Shown here piece by piece: positions 1 to 7,428 of a stretch of 10,493 bases of DNA. The translations under genes were made by a program, and so were the position numbers. Numbering within the stretch: the first letter of the stretch is position 1; every line of letters starts with the position of its first letter. Location: positions 1 through 10,493 of the forward strand of contig CAJBLC010000120.1 of the NCBI GenBank assembly GCA_903953805.1, given 5' to 3'. This stretch comes from an uncultured Actinomycetes bacterium. Lineage in GTDB: Bacteria; Actinomycetota; Actinomycetes; Nanopelagicales; Nanopelagicaceae. The notes below the pieces were generated by a model, which did no database searches, had not been told where the DNA came from, and saw only the letters and a program-made list of their open reading frames with translations.

Positions 1-79
1 AACCATTACCTGAACAATAAGAAGTCTGGCACCGATGTAAACCACCACGTGACTTTTTCGTTTTCGGGTCACAACTGGC
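1..79. other. Unassigned left edge
   Basis: These bases should encode the N-terminal part of the EEP protein but do not do so cleanly. Frame 2 has stops at 11, 38 and 50, and frame 3 has a stop at 18. Frame 1 is open but reads unlike an EEP N-terminus. A short piece of frame 3 (51-74, DFFVFGSQ) faintly resembles the strand leading into the EEP 'QE' motif, which suggests a frameshift or poor sequence near a contig end. No promoter or RNA is recognisable. Confidence 0.4.
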
Positions 80-769
80 CGTGGCCAAGAGCGCTCTGGG
101 AAGATTGATCAAGTTCAAGCACTCGCAGGTGGATTGGGTGCCAAATATTGGGCATTCGCTCCCACAGTTATTGGTACACCTGGTGAGCAGTGGCGATCAC
201 TTTCTCAAGGTGATGATCTGCTGATAACTTCCGAAAAGAAGGCCGCTACTCAACTCCCGCAATATGGCATCGGGCTCATCTCGAAGATTCCTGTTACAGC
301 CTGGCATCGATTAGAACTTGGTAGGAGCAGAGTGGGATTACCTCTCGCTATTCCTGCTGGTGACGATGAAGGTACGCGAAAGAAGATTCAATTTATCTAC
401 GTCAAAGATGAGCCGCGAGTAGCGCTCGCTGCAGAGTTGGCAAATGGCTTCACAGTCGTCGTTACTCACCTCTCCTTTGTTCCAGTCGTCAATTATTTTC
501 AATTGATGAAGATTCGACGATGGTTGAAGAAGATTCCCGGCGAGCATCTCATTGTCGGTGATCTCAACTTGGGATGGTCTCTGCCTGTTCGAGGCACAAG
601 TTGGCGCTCATTGAATGAACGCAATACCTACCCGTCATGGGGAGCGAAGATTCAATTCGATTACATCACAGCGCACATTCCCAGCTTTGGTGAACGACAC
701 TCCTCACCATTAGAAATCCCGCCTCTTGGGATCAGTGATCACCTGCCTATTGGGGTCGAGATCGACTAA
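53..769 (+). CDS. Endonuclease/exonuclease/phosphatase (EEP) family protein, N-terminus missing
   Basis: The reading frame is open from 53 to the TAA at 767-769, and EEP-like sequence starts at about 80 (RGQERSGKIDQ). The only usable start codon is TTG at 134, which lies inside the conserved domain and is probably not the true start. Numbered from that TTG, the C-terminal EEP catalytic motifs are all present: TH at 111-112, GDLN at 142-145, the FDYI aspartate at 177 and SDH at 201-203. EEP proteins are metal-dependent phosphoesterases acting on nucleic acids, lipids or sugar phosphates; nothing here shows which substrate. The N-terminal strands with the metal-binding Asn and the catalytic Glu (usually in a QE motif just before this point) are absent. 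Stops at 11, 38 and 50 close the frame, so the gene is broken, frameshifted or cut by a sequence junction. No signal peptide can be judged. It converges on the adnB-like gene with an 8-base gap. Confidence 0.78.
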   Translation, partial: LFRFRVTTGRGQERSGKIDQVQALAGGLGAKYWAFAPTVIGTPGEQWRSLSQGDDLLITSEKKAATQLPQYGIGLISKIPVTAWHRLELGRSRVGLPLAIPAGDDEGTRKKIQFIYVKDEPRVALAAELANGFTVVVTHLSFVPVVNYFQLMKIRRWLKKIPGEHLIVGDLNLGWSLPVRGTSWRSLNERNTYPSWGAKIQFDYITAHIPSFGERHSSPLEIPPLGISDHLPIGVEID

Positions 770-777
770 GAGATCGA

Positions 778-3700
778 TTAATAAGAAGTAACGGGAACCG
801 ATTCAACGAGGGCAATCAACTCTGACTCACCGAGGAGATCAGCTAGTCGAACTGTGGAATTCTCATTGATGTAATGGAAGCCAGCGCTTACCTGCGAGAT
901 ATCGAGCCCATGTAACTTGGCGTAGGCGAGGCGATAGACCGCGAGTTGAATCGCAGCCTCTGCGAGCTCATCCCCGGACTTCTCACGTCCGGTCTTCCAA
1001 TCGATCACCTCAAAGGTGCCATTGGAGTTCTCATAAATAGCGTCGATTCGCCCCTTTACGACAACTCCAGCGATGAGTGTCTCAAATCCAATTTCAACGC
1101 CGACCGGAATCCGTTTCGCCCAGTCAGAGGCGAGCCACTTCTCTTTCAACTCTTCAAGTGGAATATCAGTAGTTGGCGTTGGATCGAAGATATCGTCATC
1201 AAAGAGCGTTGCTACTTGGAGATAGCGCTCGACCCATTGGTGGAACTGCGTTCCACGTTGTGCAAAGGTATTGCTGACATTTGGCATTGGCCTACGAAGT
1301 GAGATCGCCAATGAATCCGGATCGCTTTTCAAGGTAAGAAGAGCTGAGACTGAGAGTCGATCAGGGAGATAGACCGGTTGAATGGATCTCCGGTTCCTGA
1401 TCTCACTAATAATCGAGAGCGCATCTTGCGCCTTCTTTACTGCTTCGGCTTGATCAGTTGGGGTGAGTGTTGAGAGAAGTTCACTTCCCCGAATCTGTGA
1501 TGGTTCGAGCACGCTCACATCAAGTGCGTCCGCTCCACGTGCAATAAGAGCGCTCTCGATGATCGCCTCGCTACGTGAACTTCGCGCTGGCCACACTGCA
1601 GTTCGAGGATTTGCTATCACTGGATTAATACCATCATCATCGACCGCATCTTCGAGAATCGCTAATGGATCACTTGCTGTGAGGTAATCCTTAACCCAGG
1701 TATAGATCTCTGAGAGATCCCGCTCCTTTGCGCCATCACGGTAGATCGAGGATGTCGCGATGACAGTGTGACGAGCACGAGTAAATGCAACATAGGCCAA
1801 TCGATACTCTTCTTCGAGGCGGAGTGATTTCCACTCATCATCAAATGCCTTAAGAGCCTTTGAGACTTCAACTGCCTTCGGTGATCCACTTGTGCGTGGG
1901 AATTCAAAGGAGAAACCAAATTGGAGCGCATCGGCACGGAGATCGAGTGGGATGGATCCAGAGTTCTTCAACCAACTATCACTCTTCTTGCCGCTGCTGG
2001 GGAAGTTCCCCTTCACTAACCCTGGGATTGCGATGTGATCCCACTCGGCACCCTTTGCAGTGTGGATCGTCAGAATCTGAACCGCCTTGTTGGAGACAGT
2101 GATTGACGCTGGCTTTAGCCCCCCTTCACGCTTATCGGTTACCTCAAGCCAACGCAGGAAGCCACCGAGCGTGCCACCATTGCGTTGGAAGCGAGCGGCT
2201 TCATCGATAAAGGTATCGAGATGGCGACGACCATGCTCCCAACCATCGCGAACCAAGACTTCAATATCGAGGCGAAGGAATCGCTCAGCTTCAATGAGTA
2301 AATCAGTGATTGATCCATGTAGCACCCGTCGTAAGAGCGCCAACTCCTCAGCGAATTCGATGAGTCTTCGGAGACCTTCACGTGAGAATTTATCTGCAGG
2401 TGCGCTGTGAATGAGATCGAGCGCTTCGATAATCGATCCGATAGCGAAGTCATCGTTCTCAAGCGATGCGATATCGCCGCTTTCCAGGATATCTTCTAGA
2501 CGACGTGATCGACCTTGCGATGAACTCTCGGTGATATCTCTGGCATATCGACCGAGCGCCATAAGATCTTTAGGACCGAGTGCAAGCCGTGGTCCAACGA
2601 GTAGACGCGCGAGTGAAGTTCCAGAATCTGGAAATGTCAGTGTTCGTAAGAGCGCGATGATGTCAGCGATCTCTGGAATGTGAATCAATCCACCGAGTCC
2701 AACGACTTCAACATCAAGGCCATGCTCGCGAAGTGCCGCCTCTATCTCAGGAATATATGACTTCGATCGAATCAGAACAGCAAAGCTAGAACGCTTCTCA
2801 ATATCGAGTTTCAACCGCTGCGGATCGTTCCAGAGTCTGGCGAAGTGGGATGCGATTGCAACTGCCTCATCACGAGCGGTGAAGTAGCGGCCGGCGAAGA
2901 TCCGACCTTCTTCTGCTTGATTCTTGAGTTGAAGTCGATCGACCTTTCGAACACGGCCCTTTGCACCTGAGATCACCGAGATCTGATCGACAATCTGATT
3001 AGCAAAATCGAGCACACGTTGATCATTACGCCACGATGTGAGAAGTGAGAAGCGCTCTGCGGTGACCGAGATGCTCTCGCCGAGAAAATCTCCAGCAAAA
3101 CGTTCGAGGGTATCGGCTGATGCACCGCGCCAGCCATAGATCGCCTGAAGTGGGTCTCCCACAGCGGTTACAGCGAAGGCCTTACCAGTATGGCTACCAA
3201 AGAGGGCAGAGAGGAATCGAACCTGCGATTGGGAAGTGTCCTGATATTCATCGAGTAAGACAACTCGATACTTTGCACGTTCGAGTTGCGCGACCTCGTC
3301 GATGCTCTGCACCAACTGAGCAGCAAGGCTCATATGATCATCAAAGGTCAGTAAGTTCTCTTCTCGACGTTTGCGATCTGCCGCCTCAACCATCGGCAGG
3401 AGTGAGAGTCGTTCCCGGACTGTGCGAACTGCCCGTCGATACTCCTCATTACTTGTAGTTGGATCCACAGTATCGAGTTGATCTAAGAGCGATTGGGTAT
3501 GAGTGCGAACTGCTTCAATACTCTGACCGTGCTCTGCAATCTGGGTTGAAAGTGAGATCACTGCATCGGTGATTGTGTTCGGTGAACTCTCTAGTGGGTA
3601 GAGCGTCTCAGGAAATTCTGCGACCGTCTCACTAAAGAGCTGCCATGCCGCAGCTTCACCGAGTGGCTCACCTTCGGTATCGATGCCCATCCGGATTCCG

Positions 3701-4149
3701 TGTTGGGAGAGAACGCGGCCGGCATAGGAGTGATAGGTCGAGATCTCAACAGCGATATCAATTGATTGTTGGGGGTTCTGGGGATCGTGTGGAAGCAGCC
3801 CTGCCTTACGGAGTTGGCGGAGGCGATGTCGTACGCGTGAGGTTAATTCACCAGCAGCTTTACGGGTAAAGGTGAGGCCCAAAATCTGGTTCGGTTCAAC
3901 AACACCATTAGCAACGAGCCAGAGAACACGTTGTGTCATCGTCTCGGTCTTACCAGAGCCAGCACCCGCAATGACGACAGTTGGTCCCCAATGCTTCGAC
4001 TCAATAATTGCTATCTGCTCAGCTGTCGGCTCTAAATATTTCGCTCCGGCAGTTGCCAGCGCCTTTGCAATATCGATTGCCCGAATCTCTTTCTGCAAGA
4101 CGATCGTGCCATCGACGAGTGCAGAATTGGGTGAGAGTTCAATCCTCAT
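778..4149 (-). CDS. adnB: AdnB-like UvrD-family helicase / RecB-family nuclease
   Basis: Predicted 1123-residue motor-nuclease subunit that unwinds and resects double-strand breaks for recombination. The N-terminal SF1A helicase is complete and canonical: Q motif PTAEQ (41-45), Walker A AGAGSGKT (61-68), motif II LLDEYQDT (298-305), motif III GDPLQAIYGWRGA (331-343), motif IV SWRND (372-376), motif V TIHTAKGAEWDH (694-705) and motif VI AYVAFTRAR (785-793). The C-terminal PD-(D/E)XK nuclease shows H970, D1035 (KGRIDAI), D1050-W-K1052 and the QLAVYRLA helix from Q1068. Length fits mycobacterial AdnB (about 1,100 residues), where AdnB carries the essential motor. There is not one cysteine, so no Fe-S cluster is possible here. 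The ATG overlaps the TGA of the adnA-like gene (ATGA), with a GGAG 9 bases upstream, implying translational coupling. Assignment to AdnB rather than AdnA rests on order, length and intact motifs. A generic UvrD-RecB fusion is the alternative. Confidence 0.87.
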   Translation of the reverse strand: MRIELSPNSALVDGTIVLQKEIRAIDIAKALATAGAKYLEPTAEQIAIIESKHWGPTVVIAGAGSGKTETMTQRVLWLVANGVVEPNQILGLTFTRKAAGELTSRVRHRLRQLRKAGLLPHDPQNPQQSIDIAVEISTYHSYAGRVLSQHGIRMGIDTEGEPLGEAAAWQLFSETVAEFPETLYPLESSPNTITDAVISLSTQIAEHGQSIEAVRTHTQSLLDQLDTVDPTTSNEEYRRAVRTVRERLSLLPMVEAADRKRREENLLTFDDHMSLAAQLVQSIDEVAQLERAKYRVVLLDEYQDTSQSQVRFLSALFGSHTGKAFAVTAVGDPLQAIYGWRGASADTLERFAGDFLGESISVTAERFSLLTSWRNDQRVLDFANQIVDQISVISGAKGRVRKVDRLQLKNQAEEGRIFAGRYFTARDEAVAIASHFARLWNDPQRLKLDIEKRSSFAVLIRSKSYIPEIEAALREHGLDVEVVGLGGLIHIPEIADIIALLRTLTFPDSGTSLARLLVGPRLALGPKDLMALGRYARDITESSSQGRSRRLEDILESGDIASLENDDFAIGSIIEALDLIHSAPADKFSREGLRRLIEFAEELALLRRVLHGSITDLLIEAERFLRLDIEVLVRDGWEHGRRHLDTFIDEAARFQRNGGTLGGFLRWLEVTDKREGGLKPASITVSNKAVQILTIHTAKGAEWDHIAIPGLVKGNFPSSGKKSDSWLKNSGSIPLDLRADALQFGFSFEFPRTSGSPKAVEVSKALKAFDDEWKSLRLEEEYRLAYVAFTRARHTVIATSSIYRDGAKERDLSEIYTWVKDYLTASDPLAILEDAVDDDGINPVIANPRTAVWPARSSRSEAIIESALIARGADALDVSVLEPSQIRGSELLSTLTPTDQAEAVKKAQDALSIISEIRNRRSIQPVYLPDRLSVSALLTLKSDPDSLAISLRRPMPNVSNTFAQRGTQFHQWVERYLQVATLFDDDIFDPTPTTDIPLEELKEKWLASDWAKRIPVGVEIGFETLIAGVVVKGRIDAIYENSNGTFEVIDWKTGREKSGDELAEAAIQLAVYRLAYAKLHGLDISQVSAGFHYINENSTVRLADLLGESELIALVESVPVTSY

Positions 4150-7100
4150 TCGATCACGCTCCGTCCAGCGCTCTGTAATGGGCAGAGGGATGCCACGGGG
4201 CAGGTAGAACAGCGCTTATTTGCCCGCGCTGTGAATGTTGCAGCTGCCATACCCTCGGCGATCTGGGTGATATCGGCTTCGACCTCTTCGCGTATGAGGG
4301 GTAGCTGCTTCTGAGATTCAACCTTCTGAGTATCTTTTGCGAGGAAGAGGAGTTCCGCGCCGCCGCTAGCAGTGACATCTGTAATCCGCTCCTTATCAGG
4401 GAGTGTGAATCCATCCATCACGACTGCAAGTTGGTAAGCCTTTAACTGGCGATGTTCATCGGTCTCGACCTTCGTTGCGATGCTCTTACCGGTCTTGAGA
4501 TCGACGATATGGAGAGCGCTGCCATCTGTGTTCGCCTCTAATCGATCGACCTGGCCTTTTATGACTGCACGCCCAACTTCAATAAAGAAATCTTGTTCGG
4601 CAGCGATAAGGGTTCGATTATTTGCAGAGTTCCAAGTAAAGAACCGACGCAACATTTCAGAGGCGCTCTCGAGTTGTGCGCTCTTATACCAACCAACATT
4701 CTGATCAACGATTCCCCAGGCATTCGTCAATTTCTCAATCGCAGATTCAGCGGTGAGATCAGGTTCCTTCATCACAAGTGCAGCAAGTGCGTGGATAGCA
4801 ACGCCAAGGAGTTGAGCGGTTGAGTCACCATCTTGGGCACCACTCTTCTCGAGGAACCATTTCAATCCACAATCAACAAAGTTCTGAAGACTGCTTGGTG
4901 AGATATAGACCTTCTGCCCATCTGGAATGAGTGGGAGATCGATACTCAAGGTACGAACTCCGAGCCAAGAATCTGGATCTGCACTGCGGAGACCATTCTC
5001 GGCAAGGGTGCGAAGTAGCGAAGCAGAGAAATTCTTACCGCTCTCACTCGTGGCTGGATCCAGAAGATCGCGACGAAGCGCTGCAATGAGCGCTTGCTGA
5101 GTGAGTGCGCGTTCAGGCTCTGTCAGCAGAGCTTCATCAGAGGAGATCTGATGAACATGCTCATAGATCTCTTCAAAGTATCGTGATGGATAGGAATCTT
5201 CTTCCTGGACAGCGGTAAGAATCAACCCCGATTGAGCTCGTGTAACGGCAACGTGGAGCAGACGGCGCTCATCTTCAAGAAGAGCTGCGCTTGTGCTTGC
5301 TGCAATCTGGTCTCGAGATCGCAGACCAGTGCGTACCGCTTCGACCAATCGCTCAGATCCAAGGAGAGATCCGCGCTCAGCCAAGTTTGGCCAACTACCT
5401 TCTTGGAGGCCGGCAAGTGCAACGAGCTCCCACTCCAAACCCTTGGCGGAGTGAACAGTTGTTAATGTGACGACATCTTCACGTTGCGCTCGAGATGAGA
5501 TCGCATCACTCAGGATTCGTTCTTCGAGTATTTGATCGATAAAGAGTTGTGGTGATGCAGCAGCGGTTCGCTCAGAGAATCGCCTGGCAGATTCAAAGAG
5601 TTGGATAACCGAATCAAGATCGCGATCTGCAGCTGCGCCACGTGAACCTCCAGCAAGTGCCCGATTACGCCAGAGTCCTGCGATCGGCTGACCTTCATAG
5701 TTCTTCGCCTGTGACCAGATCGTCCAGAGAAGTTCAGAGATATCACCGCGCACCTTTCGCCCGGCGTTAAGGAGTTCGCGTAACCGTAGAAGCGGAATGA
5801 TCTGAGAATCTTCTAATCCCGTTGATGGATCAGTGATGGGATCGGTAATCGCATCGATCATCATCTGCGTCGTGGAACGGAGATCACCTTCAGTACGCGA
5901 TTTGCTCAGCGCCATTCGAATCTGTCGAAGTGAGATGGCATCTGCACCGCAGAATTCGCTGAGAAGTAACTCTTCAATCTTGGGCCAGTGTGATGTCGTA
6001 AGAAGTTCTGGGGCAACGACAAGTTGTGCAATGTCGAGAATCGGACGAACTGCAGGATTCTCTGCAAGAGCCGCTGCCTGAGAGTCGATGCTGAGGGGAA
6101 TGCCATTTAATGCACATGCCCGTGCAATTGCGCTGACCTGATGACCCGGAGTGCGAACCAAGATCGCCATCTCGGACCACGGAAGGCCATCTTCAAGATG
6201 GGCCTTACGAAATTGGTAGGCGATGTAATTGGCTGCCTCAGATTGGCTTGCAAACTTTGAGATATCGATACTTCCGCCCTGACGATTGGAAGGGGCTACC
6301 GCACGTTTGCGAGCCAGATTGTGGGAGCGGAAGCGAGAGGCGATCTCGAGGCCGAGCTCAGTGATAGCAGGTGTACTTCGATAGGTGGTGGGAAGGTGAA
6401 GGGAGCTATCAACAAACTCCTTCAACCAGGTTGCAACACCATCGGGATCGGCGCCACGGAATCTACCAATTGCCGAGTCCGGATCGAGATAGAGCTGGAC
6501 CTCTCCCCCTGCAATCAAGGTGAGTAACTCGCGCTGAGATTGATCGCTCTCATGAAATTCATCGATCAAGATAAGTGAGTAGCGCGAACGGTAACTCTCG
6601 AGTAGTTCTGGATCGCTCTTTAAACGATCGATCGCTTCAACAATCACCGATGATGGATCGATTCGTATTGGCGAGTCGGTGACCGAGTAATTTCGCAGTT
6701 GCATCGATTTGTAATAAGAAGCCCAGAACTTTGCGCCACCATCCCAGTACTTCTCACCGAGTTCTGCACCAAGTGATTGAAGTGCCTTGGGAGTCAGATC
6801 CATCTCCGTAGCACGCGAGATGAGATCACGAACTTCACGGATGAAGCCACTAGTCTTACGCGCTTGATCGAGATCGGCATGCCAATCGATCTCGACATGG
6901 TCATTACTTAAAAGATCTTTAATGTAGGCATCTTGTTCAGCGCCTGAGATCAAAATGTAGGTCGGATCTTCGGGGCGTAATTTCTCATTGAGAATCGAGA
7001 ATGCGAGTGAGTGAAAAGTGCGAGCAAGTGCCTCAAAGGATGTCGATTGTGCGCCACGAGCGATCTCGTCACGGAGATCAGATGCCCGCTCGCGACCATA

Positions 7101-7319
7101 GGTCAGAATTAAGAGCGATGATGGATCGAAACCAGATTCAACGCGAGCGAGTGCGCTGCGAATCAAGGATGTCGTCTTTCCCGTCCCAGGCCCACCGAAG
7201 ATAGCGATGCGACCAGGAGTCGTGAGCACCGAACTCTGCGCTGAATCGAGAGTGATCTCGTGATGAAGAGGAGGGCGGCGAAGCAGGCGTAGTCCAGCGC
7301 GTGATCCCGTCTCTCTCAT
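4146..7319 (-). CDS. adnA: AdnA-like UvrD-family helicase / Fe-S RecB-family nuclease
   Basis: Predicted 1057-residue partner of the AdnB-like protein in a heterodimeric break-resecting complex. Length is close to mycobacterial AdnA (about 1,050), and it lies first in the pair as there. Helicase motifs: Walker A GGPGTGKTT (42-50), TFHSLA (101-106), motif II LILIDEFHESDQSQ (249-262), motif III LDPDSAIGRFRGAD (278-291), motif IV TTYRS (311-315), motif V TVHSAKGLEW (621-630), motif VI LLHVAVTRAQ (687-696). Motifs II and III depart from consensus (DEFH for DEFQ; LDPDSAIG for GDPDQAIY), which fits a secondary motor. The nuclease shows H843, D925 (GQVDRLE), D940-L-K942 and QLKAYQLA from Q958. Cysteines 817, 1037, 1040 and 1046 match the AddB-type Fe-S staple, one Cys before the nuclease core and C-x2-C-x5-C after it. 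The ATG has only an AGGGG two bases upstream, inside a possible hairpin. It is 109 bases downstream of typA and may be cotranscribed with it. Confidence 0.85.
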   Translation of the reverse strand: MRETGSRAGLRLLRRPPLHHEITLDSAQSSVLTTPGRIAIFGGPGTGKTTSLIRSALARVESGFDPSSLLILTYGRERASDLRDEIARGAQSTSFEALARTFHSLAFSILNEKLRPEDPTYILISGAEQDAYIKDLLSNDHVEIDWHADLDQARKTSGFIREVRDLISRATEMDLTPKALQSLGAELGEKYWDGGAKFWASYYKSMQLRNYSVTDSPIRIDPSSVIVEAIDRLKSDPELLESYRSRYSLILIDEFHESDQSQRELLTLIAGGEVQLYLDPDSAIGRFRGADPDGVATWLKEFVDSSLHLPTTYRSTPAITELGLEIASRFRSHNLARKRAVAPSNRQGGSIDISKFASQSEAANYIAYQFRKAHLEDGLPWSEMAILVRTPGHQVSAIARACALNGIPLSIDSQAAALAENPAVRPILDIAQLVVAPELLTTSHWPKIEELLLSEFCGADAISLRQIRMALSKSRTEGDLRSTTQMMIDAITDPITDPSTGLEDSQIIPLLRLRELLNAGRKVRGDISELLWTIWSQAKNYEGQPIAGLWRNRALAGGSRGAAADRDLDSVIQLFESARRFSERTAAASPQLFIDQILEERILSDAISSRAQREDVVTLTTVHSAKGLEWELVALAGLQEGSWPNLAERGSLLGSERLVEAVRTGLRSRDQIAASTSAALLEDERRLLHVAVTRAQSGLILTAVQEEDSYPSRYFEEIYEHVHQISSDEALLTEPERALTQQALIAALRRDLLDPATSESGKNFSASLLRTLAENGLRSADPDSWLGVRTLSIDLPLIPDGQKVYISPSSLQNFVDCGLKWFLEKSGAQDGDSTAQLLGVAIHALAALVMKEPDLTAESAIEKLTNAWGIVDQNVGWYKSAQLESASEMLRRFFTWNSANNRTLIAAEQDFFIEVGRAVIKGQVDRLEANTDGSALHIVDLKTGKSIATKVETDEHRQLKAYQLAVVMDGFTLPDKERITDVTASGGAELLFLAKDTQKVESQKQLPLIREEVEADITQIAEGMAAATFTARANKRCSTCPVASLCPLQSAGRSVIE
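4159..4162 (-). promoter_or_regulatory. Ribosome binding site of the adnB-like gene
   Basis: GGAG on the minus strand, 9 bases before the ATG at 4149-4147 and inside the last codons of the adnA-like gene. It supports this ATG as the start and re-initiation or coupling through the ATGA overlap. Confidence 0.6.
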
Positions 7320-7381
7320 AGCCCCTATCTAAGCGAATAGGGCTGACATCGACGCTCTATGGCGCGGATATCAGCCCTATT
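7320..7381 (-). promoter_or_regulatory. Three-arm inverted repeat before adnA-like gene; two exclusive hairpins
   Basis: Read on the minus strand, arm 1 (7381-7371) is AATAGGGCTGA and arm 2 (7346-7336) is its perfect 11-base complement TCAGCCCTATT. The loop is 24 bases, with three more pairs (7348-7350 with 7367-7369) beyond one mismatch. Arm 3 (7328-7320) is ATAGGGGCT, which repeats arm 1 with one extra G and can also pair with arm 2 across an 8-base loop. Arm 2 therefore cannot pair with both. Arm 3 holds the AGGGG two bases before the adnA-like ATG, so pairing 2:3 would hide the ribosome entry site and pairing 1:2 would free it. No U-run follows either hairpin, which argues against a plain intrinsic terminator. 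Alternatives are a DNA operator with repeated half-sites or a weak terminator for typA. The repeats are seen directly; the switch role is inferred. Confidence 0.5.
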
Positions 7382-7398
7382 TCTAGAGTTTTACTGGC

Positions 7399-7414
7399 CC
7401 TTGCTCGTGCAAGG
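7399..7414. other. Small perfect hairpin after typA
   Basis: CCTTGC and GCAAGG form a 6-bp stem with a 4-base loop, 15 bases past the typA stop. Flanking GTTTAC-like and GTAAAAC-like bases could extend it across a bulge. No T-run follows on the minus strand (next is GCCAGTAAAAC), so it may protect the typA 3' end or pause polymerase rather than terminate. Confidence 0.35.
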
Positions 7415-7428
7415 TAAACGGTGGCGGG

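Noticed and set aside
1..108. Minus-strand open frame at the left edge
   Set aside because: About 36 codons, without a good start signal or similarity to a known protein. Too short to support.
1860..2683. Several plus-strand open frames of 80-107 codons inside the adnB-like gene
   Set aside because: They are rich in Ser and Arg, lack recognisable motifs and lie opposite a gene with clear helicase and nuclease motifs. They are codon shadows.
778..7319. Phage defence system made of helicase-nuclease proteins
   Set aside because: Both proteins fit housekeeping AdnA/AdnB in order, length and motifs, and no defence or mobile gene lies next to them.
778..7319. Apparent abundance of GATC and ATCGAT in the helicase genes
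   Set aside because: It seems frequent by eye, but I did not count it against an expectation. Asp-Arg and Ile-Asp codon choice could explain it.
7336..7381. Intrinsic terminator of typA
   Set aside because: The 11-bp stem is strong, but the loop is 24 bases and no T-run follows on the minus strand. Kept as a regulatory repeat rather than a terminator.
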